From contig DPVW01000201.1 in assembly GCA_003529325.1 (NCBI GenBank), positions 4,568 to 10,577 of the forward strand: a stretch of DNA of 6,010 bases, read 5' to 3'. The translations under genes and the position numbers were made by a program. Position 1 is the first letter of the stretch. The number at the start of each line of letters is the position of its first letter. This document shows, one piece after another, positions 1 through 5,845 of the stretch. Source of the stretch: Candidatus Latescibacterota bacterium (GTDB taxonomy: Bacteria > Latescibacterota > UBA2968 > UBA8231). The notes under the pieces were generated by a model that was not told the DNA's origin, ran no database searches, and saw only the letters and a list, made by a program, of their open reading frames with translations.

Positions 1-193
1 CGCTGTCCTGCCCCATGGTCTTGCGCGGCATCAACTCGAGCAGGATGCCTCCGGCATCGAGGAAGACATAATCCTCATCATCATCGTTGGCGAAGCGCTC
101 GACAACAGACAGCCCCAGCTTCTGTGTGTAGAATTCAACCGCTCCTTCGATATCGTCGGTTATGATCGCGATCTTGTGGATTTTGTGTACCAT
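1..193 (-). CDS. VOC/glyoxalase-fold protein, N-terminal part, cut by the window edge
   Basis: The minus strand reads 64 codons from an ATG at 193 to the left edge with no stop. The start MVHKIHKIAIITDDIEGAVE, followed by FYTQKLGL, is the first beta-alpha unit of the vicinal-oxygen-chelate fold: a His/Ile-rich first strand, then a helix ending in FY..KLG. A second stretch reads YVFLDAGGILLELMPRK, where the Glu of LLEL sits at the usual place of the first-module metal ligand. A purine-rich GGGGAG lies about 9 bases before the ATG and supports this start. VOC proteins include lactoylglutathione lyases, methylmalonyl-CoA epimerases, ring-cleavage dioxygenases and resistance proteins. The HKIAI..DDI..A..FY pattern resembles the epimerase/glyoxalase I branch, but the second module lies outside the window, so the reaction cannot be assigned. 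It is transcribed divergently from the short ORF at 371. Confidence 0.85.
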   Translation of the reverse strand, partial: MVHKIHKIAIITDDIEGAVEFYTQKLGLSVVERFANDDDEDYVFLDAGGILLELMPRKTMGQDS

Positions 194-370
194 ATCTGAA
201 TGCTCCCCATCGGTAAACTGTGTTCAGTCAGGTAGTGCCCACTCTGTTGCTACGACAACGGTCGAGGAACATATAACATCGACTAGGTGGCAACAACGAA
301 TCACCCTGACCCTCGCGTTGCCCGCAGTCCCGTCTGTATCTTCCCCCACGGAATCGAGAGAGGAAACCGC
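194..370. promoter_or_regulatory. divergent intergenic region with a possible plus-strand promoter
   Basis: These 177 bases lie between two divergently read starts (VOC gene at 193 on minus, stub ORF at 371 on plus), so promoters for both should be here. The best plus-strand candidate is TATAAC at 272-277 with TTGCTA at 247-252. The 19-base spacer is longer than ideal and the match is modest. I found no convincing inverted-repeat operator and no clear sigma-70 pair for the minus direction. Small ORFs crossing this stretch have no recognisable protein character. Confidence 0.3.
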
Positions 371-568
371 ATGGATGAGAAACGGCGAGCGGCACGCTGG
401 CGCAAGCGGCGGCTGATCTACAACAATGACGGTGACGACGTGAGGGAGGTGCAGAATCGCCACGACGGCGACTGGCAGCTGTTGGCGCGCAGCGGAGGCG
501 AGCTGATCGACGACTACCTCAACGCGCGCACCACGTCCCTGGTGGGCACGAACGTCGACAGCATCTGA
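371..568 (+). pseudogene. truncated N-terminal stub of an uncharacterised protein
   Basis: The ORF gives 65 residues from an ATG at 371, preceded by a good ribosome-binding site (GAGAGAGGAAA, about 4 bases before the ATG). A frame-matched start at 287 exists but has no ribosome-binding site and adds a low-quality leader. The protein begins MDEKRRAARWRKRR, then LIYNNDGDD, and ends with DDYLNARTTSLVG-TNVDSI before TGA. As I recall, the combination of (R)R.I.NNDG.D near the N-terminus and an ARTT.L.GT.VD segment about 30 residues later is the opening of a family of several-hundred-residue proteins of unknown function, seen in Poribacteria/Planctomycetes-type genomes and perhaps related to TIM-barrel glycosidases. 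In those the VDSI strand continues straight into the barrel. Here the frame stops at that strand and nothing downstream in any frame looks like a continuation. I therefore call it a deletion remnant. It could also be a genuine small protein. Confidence 0.55.
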
Positions 569-689
569 ATCCTTGCTCGAGCAACAACAATCAGCTTGTC
601 TCCCGACCTCTTTTGCTCCGATGTTTCCTCACGACACATCTATGCTTCGCCATGCGGCAACCCAGATTCCTCTCACTGCGAAAGACACC
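569..689. other. leader between the truncated ORF and the M81 gene
   Basis: These 121 bases follow the abrupt stop of the stub ORF and precede the M81 ATG. They are less GC-rich than both neighbours. The M81 frame stays open back to a TTG at 573, but the encoded sequence (LEQQQSACLPTSFAP and onward) has no family resemblance and I read it as untranslated. Any promoter for the M81 gene should be here, though I see no good -35/-10 pair. The left end of this stretch is the apparent break point of the truncated gene. Confidence 0.4.
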
Positions 690-2201
690 ATGCCCCGAAT
701 TCTCATCGCCGAGTGTAAGCAGGAGGTATCGACCTTCAACCCGGCCCGCAGTCATTACGCAGAGTTCCGTGTCGTCAAAGGCGCAGATTTGCTCGACTTC
801 CACCGCCGCACACGTGAAGAGGTGGGCGGCGCCCTGAGCGTCTTCGCTGAGGCTCCCGACGTAGAACTGGCCCCCAGTTACGGAGCCAGCTCCAACACGT
901 CCGGTGGTGTTCTGGCCGCGGAGAGTTTCGATCGATTGCTACAGGATTATTCGTCCGCTATCACAGCGGCATGTGACACAGCGGGCGGACCTGTCGATGG
1001 CGCGTATATCTGCCTGCACGGTGCGATGCAGGCAGCGAACGAGAACGACCCGGAAGGCGCACTCCTGGCCGAGGCTCGGCGGATACTCGGAGAGCGGATC
1101 CCGATTGTCATCTCTGTCGATATCCACGGGATCCTTACGGACCGCATGCTGCAACTCGCCGATGCGGTCGTCGTCTATCACACGTATCCACACATCGACT
1201 TCTACGAGACCGGGGCTCGAGCGGCGACGCTGTTGCTGAAGATCCTTGCAGACGGAGTTCGTCCCGTCACGGCGCGCGTGAAGATTCCTACTCTGGCGCG
1301 CGGCGACGAGATGATCACGGCGACGGGAGCCGTAGGTGAGTGCATCGTCAAGGCGCAGGAGATCGAGGCCGATGAGCGGGGGCTGGCAGCAGGCGTCATG
1401 TGGGGCAATCCCTTCACCGATGTGCCCGAATTGCGCAGCAACGCCGTCGTCGTGATGGATGGAGACGAGGAGACAGCACAGACACTGGCTCTCGATCTGG
1501 CGCAGAGATTCTGGGCTCATCACGAAAAGATGCAGGTCCCACTGGCCAGCTTGGAAGACGCAGTGCAGCAGGCAGCGGCCGCCGGTACCGGCACCGTTGT
1601 GATGATGGATGCTGCCGATGCAACAAGCTCTGGTGCCTCAGGTGACAGCAACGCGATCCTGCGGGAGGCACTGCATCAGGGCTACGGGGGCACTATCCTG
1701 GCCCCCCTGGTCGATCCGGTCACCGTTGAGCGAGCCTTCCAGGCCGGCGTCGGCGGCAGCTTTCGCGCGCGCCTCGGCGGCGCCGTCGACGAGCTTCGAT
1801 ATCAGCCGCTGGAGTTCGACGTTGAGGTGCGCTCGCTGTCGGACGGCAAGTTCCGCAGTGAGTCCTTCGGTTGGCCCTGGGATGCGGGCAAGACCGCTGT
1901 TCTGGTAGCAGATAACGCGACACTGGTTGTGAGTACCCAGTCGGTGAGTCTCTTCGACCGCTCCTTCTTCTATGCCAACGGCCAGGATCCGCGACACTTC
2001 GACATGGTCGTGGTGAAATCACCGCACTGCGAACCGCACATGTTCGCCGACTGGTGTGCGAAACTCATCAACGTCGACGCTCCTGGGTCGACCAGTGCGA
2101 ACCTGCCGAGTCTCGGCCACACGATCTGTGCGCGACCGATCATCCCTCTGGATGAGGGCGTGAAGTTCGATCCTGTCGCCGACGTCTTCCGGCGATGGTA
2201 G
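690..2201 (+). CDS. M81 family metallopeptidase (MlrC/microcystinase C-like)
   Basis: This 503-residue protein is the usual length for the family. It opens MPRILIAECKQEVSTFNPAR, matching the family's E.(H/K)QE(T/V)(N/S)TF.P signature. The N-terminal domain (about 1-290) carries the zinc site. DIH gives Asp144 and His146, and YPHID gives His168. The 24-residue spacing from the Asp to the second His equals that of the Asp167/His169/His191 set I recall for Sphingomonas MlrC. The C-terminal MlrC_C domain (about 295-490) shows DAADATSSGASGDSNAIL (307-324), a variant of D.sDNpggGapGDsT, then VVKSPH and an RPIIPLD end. MlrC cleaves linearised microcystin peptides; most relatives have unknown amide or peptide substrates. 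There is no signal peptide, so it is cytoplasmic. I chose ATG 690 because the family starts at MPRI. A TTG start at 573 would add 39 residues unlike the family. The ribosome-binding site is weak (GAAAG). It converges with the hydrolase gene on the other strand. Confidence 0.93.
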   Translation: MPRILIAECKQEVSTFNPARSHYAEFRVVKGADLLDFHRRTREEVGGALSVFAEAPDVELAPSYGASSNTSGGVLAAESFDRLLQDYSSAITAACDTAGGPVDGAYICLHGAMQAANENDPEGALLAEARRILGERIPIVISVDIHGILTDRMLQLADAVVVYHTYPHIDFYETGARAATLLLKILADGVRPVTARVKIPTLARGDEMITATGAVGECIVKAQEIEADERGLAAGVMWGNPFTDVPELRSNAVVVMDGDEETAQTLALDLAQRFWAHHEKMQVPLASLEDAVQQAAAAGTGTVVMMDAADATSSGASGDSNAILREALHQGYGGTILAPLVDPVTVERAFQAGVGGSFRARLGGAVDELRYQPLEFDVEVRSLSDGKFRSESFGWPWDAGKTAVLVADNATLVVSTQSVSLFDRSFFYANGQDPRHFDMVVVKSPHCEPHMFADWCAKLINVDAPGSTSANLPSLGHTICARPIIPLDEGVKFDPVADVFRRW

Positions 2202-2219
2202 CTGCGGGTAGTTCTTGCC

Positions 2220-3578
2220 CTATTGACCAGTGCCTTGAGTCGGAAGTCGATCCGCCAACGCGAGATACGTCTTCCGCACAGCCTCGTTGATGCCGAGCGC
2301 CACCGGTCCCGGGCCGTTCTTGCTGTACGTATTGGCTCGATCCACCTCGTATCCACCTTCGGCAATCAGCTCGTCCGTTGGCATGTAGTTCCGTCCGTCC
2401 TGACAGTAACCCCAGGCGATCAGCGTCGGATCCTGCAGCCATTGGCGCAGCAGTGGCAGCCACTCCCCCAACACTTCGTTCGCCAGCCACGCGATCTGAG
2501 ACCCCTCTGCGAGGCGTATCAAGCCGACATTCCATGGCAGAAACCGCACAGGAGGGATACCCGCACGAAGTCGCTCGCCCCAATACTCTCCGAGATTTTT
2601 CTCCAGCTCGTCATCCCGAGCAGCCAGAGCTTCCCAATGGGACAACTCCGGCAGTTTCGTATGGTCTTTGGGTACCATCGCGAAATCTGCAACACAACCC
2701 AGGTCCAGTTCGAGCACTTCGCCTACGTCGTCCAGCGCCGTCATCACATCACCGGCGATCTGTTTCCCCGTCGCTACGTAGTCACCCGGTTCTGACGTAC
2801 GGAAAGTCCCCGTTGTCATGTCTGCCAGCTGACGTGGCCGCACATTTCCAGCGAGCCCCTGTATGAACTGGGCGTGCACGTCGCCCTCCAGATGCTCGGT
2901 GAGATGATTCCTGCAGACTCCTGGCCAGTCCGCAGAGATTCCCTGCCAGTTGAAGCCATACACCATGACGGGATGGCATCCATGGCTGAATAGCACACAT
3001 CGCTCACTCCCGGCAACGGCCTGCAGGTCCAGGACCCAGAGATCCGGATTGTAGAATCCATCAGGATTTGGCCCCATACCCATGGCACCATCCGCATCGC
3101 GGCGACGGCGATTGATACCAATCTGGGATGTTCCATGACAGACCCGAACAGACACGTCCTGAAGCGTCTCGACCGCATCGATCGACATCTTCAAGCACCG
3201 CTGGATCAGATCGGCTTCATAAGCCACAAGGTCCTCTGGCTTCTGTTTTGTCGTCGCATACCCCTCGAAACCCGACATTGGGCCGCTGTGGGTGTGGGAG
3301 AAGTTGATGACAATGGCGTCAAAGGGAATGCCCGTCATCGCCGACAGTTCCTGCCGGATGCCACTCGTCTGCGGCCATGCCATACCGATCATATCGATGG
3401 ATAGCCACAGGGTCTGTGCGCCTTTCGCATCCTCGAGGACCACTGCCTGAGCGACGAGGCGATCAATGACCTCTGTACCTGGTGAGAACCGGGGTCCCCT
3501 TCCCCCCATCGGCAGTCCGAGAGGTGGTGTCGAATCGATCTGGGTCCATCCGGCTTTTGCCATCTTCGTTCGTTTCAT
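2220..3578 (-). CDS. neutral/alkaline ceramidase N-terminal-domain family hydrolase
   Basis: The 452-residue protein spans the whole catalytic fold. It lacks the C-terminal immunoglobulin-like domain of true neutral ceramidases (about 650-750 residues). Readable motifs in order: NFSHTHSGP (His95, His97); INRRRRD (Arg157/158); SHGCHPV (His202); GLAGNVRPR (241-249); WLANEVLGEW (Glu368); YCQDGRNYMPTDE (Tyr398); EGGYE (Tyr410). Spacings agree with the Pseudomonas ceramidase site as I recall it: zinc His97-His204 (107 residues, here His95-His202) and Tyr448-Tyr460 (12, here 398-410). The ceramidase nucleophile Ser in GDVSPN is replaced by Arg247 in GNVRPR, so ceramide hydrolysis by the usual route is unlikely; a zinc amidase or esterase on another substrate is a better guess. 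No signal peptide is visible (MKRTKMAKAGWTQ), so it is probably cytoplasmic. ATG 3578 follows the dioxygenase stop by 3 bases. Met6 at 3563 is an alternative start with a better purine-rich upstream stretch. Confidence 0.88.
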   Translation of the reverse strand: MKRTKMAKAGWTQIDSTPPLGLPMGGRGPRFSPGTEVIDRLVAQAVVLEDAKGAQTLWLSIDMIGMAWPQTSGIRQELSAMTGIPFDAIVINFSHTHSGPMSGFEGYATTKQKPEDLVAYEADLIQRCLKMSIDAVETLQDVSVRVCHGTSQIGINRRRRDADGAMGMGPNPDGFYNPDLWVLDLQAVAGSERCVLFSHGCHPVMVYGFNWQGISADWPGVCRNHLTEHLEGDVHAQFIQGLAGNVRPRQLADMTTGTFRTSEPGDYVATGKQIAGDVMTALDDVGEVLELDLGCVADFAMVPKDHTKLPELSHWEALAARDDELEKNLGEYWGERLRAGIPPVRFLPWNVGLIRLAEGSQIAWLANEVLGEWLPLLRQWLQDPTLIAWGYCQDGRNYMPTDELIAEGGYEVDRANTYSKNGPGPVALGINEAVRKTYLALADRLPTQGTGQ

Positions 3579-3581
3579 GTC

Positions 3582-4523
3582 TCAGTCAAGGGACCAGTAT
3601 TTCCAGAGGTCCTGTGGCACATCGTAGCGCGTGAGTTTTCGGCCCTGGTGACCAGGCGGTAAGAAGCCTGTCGCGGGCGCATAGCCGTCACCGGCCTCCG
3701 CAGGTGGAGACCACGGCGTGCCATCCTTGTCCGGAAACATCACCATCGGTGCCTGCTCTCGCATTTCTCTGTGAGAGTAGCGCGCAAACTGCGCCACTCG
3801 GGGCTGTCGCAAGCCTGCGGCGTTCGTCGAAGCGACATGAGTCATGAGGCCATGAAAGAGGATGGCGTCGCCTGCTCGCCCCGTCATGCACACCACATCA
3901 CCGACGCTGCGGTCTTGATCAAGCAATGCCCGGTGGCCGCCGCTGCGCACGGGCTCGGTGAAGAGATACGAACCATCAAACTGCTCGGGGTGTTCGAGGA
4001 AGTAGCGGTGATTTGCCAGGTGTGATCTGGGCCAGTAGCCCGTGCCGCCGCCCTTGGGACTGCTGACATCCCAGAGCAGCACAGCGAAAAACGCCATGAA
4101 CCCACCGCCCCAACCTGTCGCATAGCCATCCAGGTGACCATCAACCGGGGCGACCCACTCAATGTCCGGCGCACTCGGTAGAATCACACGCGTCATCGGC
4201 ACCTGCGGCGCCCACGGCTGCCCCGCCGGATGAGAGGGGGCAAAAGCCCCTCCGCCGAGCTGCTCGACGATAGCTTCCAGGTTGTTCACCTCGTACAGAT
4301 TGGGACTCAGCTCAGGCCAGCCGCCTTCCGGTGCGTAGCGCCCGACAGGCCAGGAGCCAGGGTCGTCGAGGTCGACGCCATCCGTACACGCCGCGCGCAT
4401 TTGGGCCTGCCAACCTGCAAGGATGTCAGCGGTTATCAGATCCGGTATCGCAACCGCTCCCTCTGCTTTGAACTCGTCCAGCTGTGCCGGTGATAGTTGC
4501 ATGCTTTGCCTACGTGTTGGCAT
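3582..4523 (-). CDS. phytanoyl-CoA dioxygenase (PhyH) family Fe(II)/2-oxoglutarate oxygenase
   Basis: The 313-residue protein has the usual length of bacterial PhyH-like enzymes. The N-terminus LSPAQLDEFKAEGAVAIPDL is the standard opening (helix, then a G...I strand). The iron triad is readable as His130-Leu-Asp132 in DGHLDGYATGWGG, and His229 in LMTHVASTN. Arg242 in RQPRVAQFARY is the expected 2-oxoglutarate carboxylate anchor. Between them GGTGYWPRSHLANHRYF is the family's G(G/C)...PGSH...H equivalent, and GDAILFHG precedes the distal His. Such enzymes hydroxylate an unactivated carbon using O2 and 2-oxoglutarate with release of CO2 and succinate; substrates range from acyl-CoAs to ectoine and natural products, and none is indicated here. 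ATG 4523 has GAAGG six bases upstream, and its A is shared with the stop of the preceding frame (TGATG), so translation is probably coupled. Met8 at 4502 is a less likely start. It is followed 3 bases later by the ceramidase-family gene, with which it should be co-transcribed. Confidence 0.92.
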   Translation of the reverse strand: MPTRRQSMQLSPAQLDEFKAEGAVAIPDLITADILAGWQAQMRAACTDGVDLDDPGSWPVGRYAPEGGWPELSPNLYEVNNLEAIVEQLGGGAFAPSHPAGQPWAPQVPMTRVILPSAPDIEWVAPVDGHLDGYATGWGGGFMAFFAVLLWDVSSPKGGGTGYWPRSHLANHRYFLEHPEQFDGSYLFTEPVRSGGHRALLDQDRSVGDVVCMTGRAGDAILFHGLMTHVASTNAAGLRQPRVAQFARYSHREMREQAPMVMFPDKDGTPWSPPAEAGDGYAPATGFLPPGHQGRKLTRYDVPQDLWKYWSLD

Positions 4524-4909
4524 CAGCCGCCTTCGACTCGTGGATAGCGCTGCCCTGTGATCTGCCAGCGCGTCGTCTCGCTCCGGCGAGATGCAGCAAC
4601 GATGGCCTTGAAACGATCCCGCTCTCGGTAAATCTGGTCAAGCTCACAGTAGCTTCGCGTGATGTCCCGGTAATACCCGTTTTTTCGGGTTTCCACATTG
4701 TCTGGAAAAGGGGCGGGGCCTGCTCGCGGCCGTCACTCGGCAATACCTGGATTGTGGAAGACGAGATAACCGAGTTTGCCGGGCTCATCGATTGCATAGT
4801 TGGCGCCAAGAGGAGATTGCAGTGTTTTACGGCAGAATACGCCGACTCGGTCAGTCGTGGCAAACGGAGGGCGGACCAATTCGCCGATTTGGGATCGGTT
4901 GGCTAGCAT
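4523..4909 (-). pseudogene. gene upstream of the dioxygenase, interrupted by an in-frame TGA
   Basis: One minus-strand frame runs 129 codons from an ATG at 4909 (MLANRSQIGELVRPPFATTD) to a stop sharing one base with the dioxygenase ATG. A single internal TGA falls at 4733-4735. The first part (58 residues) contains KTLQSPLGANYAIDEPGKLG and YLVFHNPG. The second (69 residues) contains NGYYRDITRSYCELDQIYRE, RDRFKAIVAASRR and ends QRYPRVEGG. Both parts have protein-like composition, and the stop/start overlap argues that the second part was translated in an operon with the dioxygenase. I do not recognise the family. The TGA may be a nonsense mutation, a sequencing error or the mark of compensating frameshifts; another frame is also open near 4690-4760. 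The bases after the TGA contain only a weak GGCC/GGCC hairpin, which is poor support for selenocysteine insertion. A GGGGGA about 11 bases before 4909 is a possible ribosome-binding site. Confidence 0.5.
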
Positions 4910-4915
4910 GCCACA

Positions 4916-5284
4916 GTGGGTCCCCCGACGCAGGCCGCGCAGAAAAGGCCCCACGCTGTCGATGAAGTAAGCAAAGCAACGATGCGTTGCGCTATTGAAT
5001 TGGCTAACTGGTTCTTGTCAGAGAACGAGCGCATATACGCTCTCTTGGCCGAGAACTCGGAGGAGCGTGACGACCGCGAGCTTGTGGAGTGGGTAGCCTT
5101 ACATCCAGAGACTACACAGGTGTCTCCCTCAGACCACAGTCGCAAACAAAGACCGATACGGTTGACATCACCCATGTCGATGCCTTCGCCTGACGAGGCC
5201 CTGGCCGAGATGAACCTGATGATGCTGTTGCGCCACTATAACCATCTTTTGACTTGGCAGCGATGGCGGCAAGTTCATGGGTGA
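4916..5284 (+). pseudogene. DUF3987-like (primase/helicase-type) C-terminal fragment
   Basis: The frame opens just after a TAG at 4904, has a GTG at 4916, and ends in TGA at 5284 (122 codons). Residues about 17-60 (4964-5095) read EVSKATMRCAIELANWFLSE, NERIYALLAE and NSEERDDRELVEWV. This matches my memory of the C-terminal helical tail of DUF3987-type proteins from phages, plasmids and genomic islands (t.rrAieLa.Wf..E..RvYa.l.es..er..r.LveWi). In the family this tail ends a protein of several hundred residues, and here everything before it is missing. After VEWV the reading is no longer convincing, and a neighbouring frame briefly gives LTSRDYTG, which resembles the following VT.RDL segment, so a frameshift near 5095 is likely. 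The last part, DEALAEMNLMMLLRHYNHLL, is helical but unidentified. Residual start and stop do not suggest a functional gene. Confidence 0.4.
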
Positions 5285-5376
5285 GAGCACACATCACAAA
5301 AATCTACGAAGTGAAGTGGGAGGATCTGATGGTGACGCTGCTGAAGAAGCCGGAGTTTGGGAAAGTGCTGTCGTGA
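5263..5376 (+). other. short ORF of unknown identity, possible gene fragment
   Basis: This 37-residue frame overlaps the end of the preceding fragment in another phase. Its second half, KIYEVKWEDLMVTLLKKPEF, has the look of a real coding segment, and it ends GKVLS then TGA. No ribosome-binding site precedes the ATG. A one-base shift near 5362 would join it to the cysteine-containing frame that follows (5345 onward). It may be the upstream part of that piece or a chance ORF. Confidence 0.2.
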
Positions 5377-5470
5377 GTTGCCAACGGGGTGGTTACACGA
5401 CGATTCCTGTTTTCTGGACACGATTCTGAATACCCACAGCAGGTGTAAAGCGTGCAACTTGTATAGACGT
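5363..5470 (+). pseudogene. possible zinc-ribbon fragment (CC.ELP...CK.C)
   Basis: The plus frame that stays open from 5345 to the right edge reads KCCRELPTGWLHDD, then CFLDTILNTHSRCKACNLYR. The order cysteine(s)-RELP, about 20 residues, RCK.C..YR is reminiscent of small zinc-ribbon domains found beside HNH-type nuclease segments, where two CxxC pairs hold a zinc. Here the first pair is an adjacent CC rather than CxxC, so if the assignment is right the site is damaged. Its 3' end overlaps by about 10 bases the MerR-like piece read on the other strand, so the boundary between the two pieces is near 5460-5470. This is a weak assignment based on cysteine pattern only. Confidence 0.25.
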
Positions 5471-5570
5471 ACGCGAACCCCGTCTGAATGGGTCGCTTCT
5501 CGGGATGCAACAAGCCAATACGTTGGTAGTGCCGCACGGTGTGAGGGCTCACGCCAGCCAATTTCGCAGC
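5460..5570 (-). pseudogene. MerR-type helix-turn-helix fragment
   Basis: The minus strand reads AAKLAGVSPHTVRHYQRIGL, then LHPEKRPIQTGF and VYT. This is the winged helix-turn-helix of the MerR family: AklaGVs..TvR.Ye..GLL.P.R...GyR.Y. The first few residues (normally a start plus I(G/S)e.A) are absent, and there is no ATG. After VYT the frame continues to a stop at 5304 with a sequence (TSCTLYTCCGYSESC and onward) lacking the helix, coiled coil and effector domain expected of a complete regulator of 120 or more residues. It is therefore an internal piece of about 37 codons that keeps the DNA-binding segment only. The wing has an extra residue or two (RPIQTGFAYVY against R..TGYRVY), a further sign of decay. 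It abuts the UroD-like piece on the opposite strand almost exactly at 5570-5573. Confidence 0.6.
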
Positions 5571-5572
5571 CG

Positions 5573-5845
5573 GCCGACCTGTTCATCCAGACGGCGCGCC
5601 GTGAACATGACGCCATCTTCCTGCACCCGAACCCCGCACGGGAGGAGGAAGTGCTGCGTTGCATCGATCTGGTGCGGGAGGAAACAGGGGACGAATTCTT
5701 CCTGATGCTGCACGGCGACGCCACGTACTCGATTCCCGATGGGGACTCGATGACACAATGGTGCGCTCGCGCTGTGGAACGACCGCTGAAGGTCAAGCAG
5801 GAGGCAGCACGTCACGTCGATGAAGCCCTTGAACGCGGCCAGCGC
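5573..5845 (+). pseudogene. uroporphyrinogen decarboxylase (URO-D/MtaA) family fragment
   Basis: The plus frame reads ADLFIQTARREHDAIFLHPN, PAREEEVLRCIDLVREETGD, EFFLMLHGDATYSIPDGDSM and a final EAARHVDEALERGQR. This agrees with the central barrel of URO-D-like proteins of the methyltransferase/corrinoid type (E.F...A..yDAIFl......E..L..I...RE..GDe.fLm...D.t..IP.g......f......P...k..a...v..ale.g..). A full family member is 330-400 residues. Only about 91 internal residues are here, with no start codon and no continuation into the C-terminal active-site half. The sequence itself is well preserved, with no stops, so the break looks recent or artefactual. In the genomes I associate with this gene set, such proteins are common and usually of unknown substrate. 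The frame continues without a stop into the methyltransferase-like piece. Confidence 0.65.

Noticed and set aside
573..689. N-terminal extension of the M81 protein from a TTG start
   Set aside because: The 39 extra residues do not resemble the family, whose members begin at the MPRI position. There is no ribosome-binding site at 573.
939..1523. 194-codon minus-strand ORF inside the M81 gene
   Set aside because: It is antisense to a clearly recognised M81 protein, and its own sequence is Arg/Asp-rich without any family motif.
2202..2219. Possible bidirectional terminator between the convergent genes
   Set aside because: Only a GGG/CCC pairing is present in 18 bases, with no stable stem or T tract.
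4677..4692. ACCCG-TTTTTT-CGGGT inverted repeat that resembles a terminator or hairpin
   Set aside because: It lies inside the minus-strand coding frame upstream of the dioxygenase (encoding ETRKNGY), has a 5-bp stem with a T-only loop, and no following U tract in the sense of that operon.
4733..4765. Selenocysteine codon with SECIS at the in-frame TGA
   Set aside because: The hairpin after the TGA has only a 4-bp GGCC stem and does not resemble a bacterial SECIS. A nonsense mutation or sequence error is simpler; kept only as a low-ranked alternative.
5275..5796. 173-codon minus-strand ORF across the fragment region
   Set aside because: Its sequence is low-complexity Ser/Arg-rich, and other frames over the same bases carry the recognisable MerR and URO-D pieces.
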